This document shows, piece after piece, positions 40,794 through 43,199 of a stretch of 43,199 nt of DNA (positions within the stretch are counted from its first letter, which is position 1; every line of letters starts with the position of its first letter). Origin of the DNA: Candidatus Thermochlorobacteriaceae bacterium (GTDB lineage: Bacteria; Bacteroidota; Chlorobiia; Chlorobiales; Thermochlorobacteraceae); the NCBI GenBank assembly GCA_029263855.1, contig JAJUFC010000019.1, positions 1 to 43,199 of the forward strand, written 5' to 3'. The notes beneath the pieces are model-generated. The model searched no databases, had not been told where the DNA came from, and was given only the letters and a program-made list of their open reading frames with translations. The translations under genes and the position numbers were made by a program.

Positions 40794-41534
40794 ATGAACG
40801 CACTCGTCGTTATCGCCGCAGGCGGAATGGGAACGCGCATGAATTTGAAAGAAGGCGAAAGCAAGCAGTATCTTAAACTCGGACGCTACCCTGTTTTGCA
40901 TCATACCATCAAAGCCTTTGAGAGTTGTGCGTTTGTCTCGTCAATCGCGGTTGCAACGCCGCCGACTTACCTTTACGACCTTGTCCGCTTGGTCAATCGC
41001 GCTCGGTTCAAAAAGGTGCATCACTTCTTGCAGGGCGGCAAAGAGCGGCAGGATTCGATTTTCAACTGCATTGAAGTTTTCGCGGCAGTCTATCAAGCCC
41101 TACGCCCCGAAGCTCAACGCGAGACGGTGATTTTAATTCACGACGGAGCACGCCCCCTCATTCAACCCTCTGAAATTGAACGCATTGCCAAAGACGCGCT
41201 GCACTTCGGCGCGGCAGTTCCCGCGACAAAGCCCAAAGACACGATTAAATCCATCGATGATTCAGGCGAATTTTTCGGCGAAACTCTTAACCGAAACCGT
41301 CTTCGCCAAGTCCAAACCCCGCAAGGTTTCCGCGCCGACCTCATCATCGAGGCACACACCAAAGCCAAAGCCGATTTGTTTTATGCCACCGACGATGCGG
41401 CACTTGTCGAGCGTTATTTCCCCGAACAAAAAATTAAAATCATCGAAACAGGCTACCATAACCTCAAACTCACCACACCCGAAGACATTGAAATCGCAAA
41501 AGCGATTATGAAACATCAATCTAAAACGGAGTAA
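40794..41534 (+). CDS. ispD: 2-C-methyl-D-erythritol 4-phosphate cytidylyltransferase
   Basis: A 246-residue enzyme of the non-mevalonate isoprenoid pathway, which joins CTP and methylerythritol 4-phosphate to give CDP-methylerythritol. Diagnostic motifs are the nucleotide-binding loop AAGGMGTRM (8-16), LILIHDGARPLI-type IHDGARPL, VPATKPKDTIK, NRLRQVQTPQGFRADLI and YATDDAALVER, ending with TTPEDIEIAKAIM. The product feeds the undecaprenyl and quinone pools. It is slightly longer than the E. coli enzyme, with a loop around FAAVYQALRPEAQRE. The next gene, pyrB, starts 6 bp downstream. Confidence 0.95.
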   Translation: MNALVVIAAGGMGTRMNLKEGESKQYLKLGRYPVLHHTIKAFESCAFVSSIAVATPPTYLYDLVRLVNRARFKKVHHFLQGGKERQDSIFNCIEVFAAVYQALRPEAQRETVILIHDGARPLIQPSEIERIAKDALHFGAAVPATKPKDTIKSIDDSGEFFGETLNRNRLRQVQTPQGFRADLIIEAHTKAKADLFYATDDAALVERYFPEQKIKIIETGYHNLKLTTPEDIEIAKAIMKHQSKTE

Positions 41535-41540
41535 CGGAAC

Positions 41541-42467
41541 ATGCGCCACTTGCTTGGACTTTACGGCGTTTCCGCCGACGATATCACAGCGATATTAGAC
41601 GATGCGAACCAGTTTCTTCCTGCACTCCAACAATCGCCTTCACAAACCTTCAAGACGCTTTCAGGCAAAACCGTCGCACTTTGTTTTTTTGAAAATTCAA
41701 CCCGCACCCGAACATCGTTCGACCTCGCCGTGCGTCGATTAAGTGCAGGCACGGTGAATTTCACTTCCTCGACTTCCAGCATGCAAAAAGGCGAAACGCT
41801 TTTAGACACCATCGCCAACCTTGAAGCGATGAACCTTGATGCCTTCGTCATTCGCCACGCCGATTCAGGCGCGGCGCATCTTGTTGCCAAGCACACGAAA
41901 TTGCCTGTTATCAATGCGGGCGACGGCGCACACGAACACCCTACCCAAGCCTTGCTCGATATGCTCACGCTTCGCAACACGTTCGGAAAACTATCGAGAC
42001 TTCGAGTGTTGATTATGGGCGACATTCTGCACAGCCGCGTGGCGCGCTCCAACATCTTCGGACTGCGCGCGATGGGCGCGAGCGTTTCACTTTGCGCGCC
42101 GCCAACGCTTTTGCCCGCAGGCATTGAAGAGTTCGGCGTAACGCTTTACGCAAACCTCGAACAAGCCGTTCAAAATTGCGACGCCGCCATCGTCTTGCGT
42201 TTGCAACTCGAGCGCGAAACCGCTGGCTTCATTCCTTCTCTGCGCGAATACACGCGATTCTTCTCGCTCACCGAAGACGCGCTTGCGAAGCGCGATAAAA
42301 AACTCTTCGTCTTGCACCCCGGTCCGATGAACCGCGAAGTTGAAATTTCAAGTGCCGTCGCCGATAGCGAACTTCACGACAAAGCCTCTCAAAGTTTGAT
42401 TTTGGAACAAGTAACGAGCGGCGTTGCCGTGCGCATGGCGGTTCTGCAACGGCTTCTGTCAAATTAA
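41541..42467 (+). CDS. pyrB: Aspartate carbamoyltransferase catalytic chain
   Basis: A 308-residue enzyme that joins carbamoyl phosphate and aspartate, the committed step of pyrimidine synthesis. It has the carbamoyl-phosphate loop FENSTRTRTSFDLAVRRL (~50-67), a SMQKGETLLDT segment (the 80s loop), HPTQALLDMLTL (~132-143), the aspartate-loop region LRLQLERE, and VLHPGPMNREVEIS near the C-terminus. No pyrI regulatory chain or pyrC-like partner follows, so a class C-type homotrimer is likely. It lies 6 bp after ispD. The - strand terminator at 42530-42559 may also limit its transcript. Confidence 0.96.
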   Translation: MRHLLGLYGVSADDITAILDDANQFLPALQQSPSQTFKTLSGKTVALCFFENSTRTRTSFDLAVRRLSAGTVNFTSSTSSMQKGETLLDTIANLEAMNLDAFVIRHADSGAAHLVAKHTKLPVINAGDGAHEHPTQALLDMLTLRNTFGKLSRLRVLIMGDILHSRVARSNIFGLRAMGASVSLCAPPTLLPAGIEEFGVTLYANLEQAVQNCDAAIVLRLQLERETAGFIPSLREYTRFFSLTEDALAKRDKKLFVLHPGPMNREVEISSAVADSELHDKASQSLILEQVTSGVAVRMAVLQRLLSN

Positions 42468-42529
42468 ACGTTTGGAATGCTGATGAATGGGGTTGGACAT
42501 CTGAAAGCGAATCGGAGAGCGGGATACCA

Positions 42530-42559
42530 AAATAAAAAGGGCGACCGTCACGCCGCCCT
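42530..42559 (-). terminator. Rho-independent terminator of the right-edge gene
   Basis: On the - strand AGGGCG and CGCCCT (stems 42554-42559 and 42538-42543) enclose a 10-nt loop and run into TTTTTATTTT. It lies 34 bp beyond the stop of the type IX-sorted gene, and opposite the end of pyrB. Confidence 0.78.
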
Positions 42560-42592
42560 CTTGATTGATTTAACCCCCTAACCTCTACCTCC

Positions 42593-43199
42593 TTACTTCA
42601 CCAGCATCATCTTTTTCGTTTCAACGAAATTTGAACTTGACGCTCCATTCGTCGCGCTTGCCTGCAAGCGATAAAAATAAGTTCCGCTGGAAAGCATGCT
42701 TGCGTTGAAGGGAACTTCATAAATCCCCGCGTCTCTTTTTTCATTCAGCAAAGTCGCCACCACTCTGCACAGCACATCAAAGACTTGAAGTTTAACGACG
42801 CTCGCTTCGGGCAGTTCGTAGCGAATGGTTGTCGTTGGATTGAACGGATTCGGATAGTTCTGACGCAACGCAAAGGTCGTCGGCACGCTTCCAACAGCTG
42901 TCGCATTTTGATTGCCTGCGCGGTTCGCAACGGCGTTTGCGCCGCTTGCATTCACGAGTTCAATCGCGTTGAGCGCGCTCGCTTTGTGCGAAGGTTGAAT
43001 GGCGAAGCCCAAGACTTTCACGCGCAACTCCACCTCTGCGCCCGATTGCATAGTGGGCGTTTTTGCCGTCGCCGAGATAGAGTTCGTTTGACCAACTCGT
43101 GCCGCCGTTGGCAGAATAGGTCAGCCAGATTTTGCCTGCGGATTCATAGACGAGATAAAACACATTGTTGTAAAGCGTTGCGCCTTGTGCATTAGCAAG
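42593..43199 (-). pseudogene. Type IX-sorted BNR-repeat protein, C-terminal part, apparently frameshifted (runs off right edge)
   Basis: The upstream part, open from the right edge to about 43050, reads AQGATLYNNVFYLVYESAG then IWLTYSANGGTSWSNELYLG, a clear BNR/sialidase-type Asp box. In the next frame, from around 43085 at the earliest, the sequence continues TMQSGAEVELRVKVLGFAIQ to 42593 and ends with a type IX sorting domain (LRQNYPNPFNPTTTIRYEL, SGTYFYRLQAS, KKMMLVK). The two parts belong together but lie in different frames, so there is a frameshift, or a deletion joint, near 43050-43085. A sequencing error is possible. The first reading frame stays open past the junction but with unconvincing sequence (RGGVARESLGLRHSTF). 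The protein would be a secreted surface protein. It shares its tail type with the propeller protein at 9910. Confidence 0.7.

Overview
The window looks like a chromosomal segment of an FCB-group bacterium, most likely Chlorobiota or a close relative (Chloroherpeton-, Thermochlorobacter- or Ignavibacteria-like). The supports are two proteins ending in a type IX secretion sorting tail with a YPNPFNPTTTIRY-type motif, a TonB receptor with a carboxypeptidase-like N-terminal domain, a DnaG that lacks zinc ligands, a TPR-LuxR regulator, DUF2905 and DUF4296-like small proteins, and genes without clear Shine-Dalgarno sites. No photosynthesis genes are present, so the genus is inference. Genes are densely packed, and many neighbours overlap by 4 bases (ATGA).

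Left part (1-21836). A coiled-coil gene runs off the left edge. It is followed by serA, a secreted glycerophosphodiesterase, tRNA-Leu, a zinc-ribbon coiled-coil protein, a small lipoprotein with coaE, and an HtrA protease. Convergent to these are an AtuA-like protein and a YbbR/CdaR-like protein. Next come a TPR-LuxR regulator, a secreted 12-motif propeller protein, a TonB receptor, a small outer-membrane protein with dnaG, a divergent pyruvate kinase-like protein, ricT, an SRPBCC protein and dprA.

Centre (21841-28594). A complete type II-C CRISPR-Cas system: 25 identical 36-bp repeats with 24 spacers on the + strand, the convergent operon cas9-cas1-cas2 on the - strand, and a tracrRNA on the + strand divergent from cas9. 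Each repeat contains a -35/-10 pair with an extended -10, so each crRNA probably has its own promoter. The tracrRNA antirepeat is split into 21 nt plus 6-8 nt around a bulge and ends in a strong terminator. Read on the other strand, the antirepeat places the same extended -10 in front of cas9, which suggests a regulatory link. The cas2 frame has an odd tail reaching one base into the last repeat.

Right part (28694-43199). secG with tRNA-Lys, DUF2905 with hisB, and a four-gene - strand envelope-glycan operon (polyprenol-phosphate glycosyltransferase, GT39-like membrane protein, GT2 fused to a degenerate sugar-phosphate transferase, and an ABC exporter). Then a MalK/UgpC-type ATPase, an MltD-like lytic transglycosylase, a DUF151 bifunctional nuclease, a FemAB/GNAT-like protein, ispD and pyrB. 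The right edge holds a partial type IX-sorted protein with an apparent frameshift.
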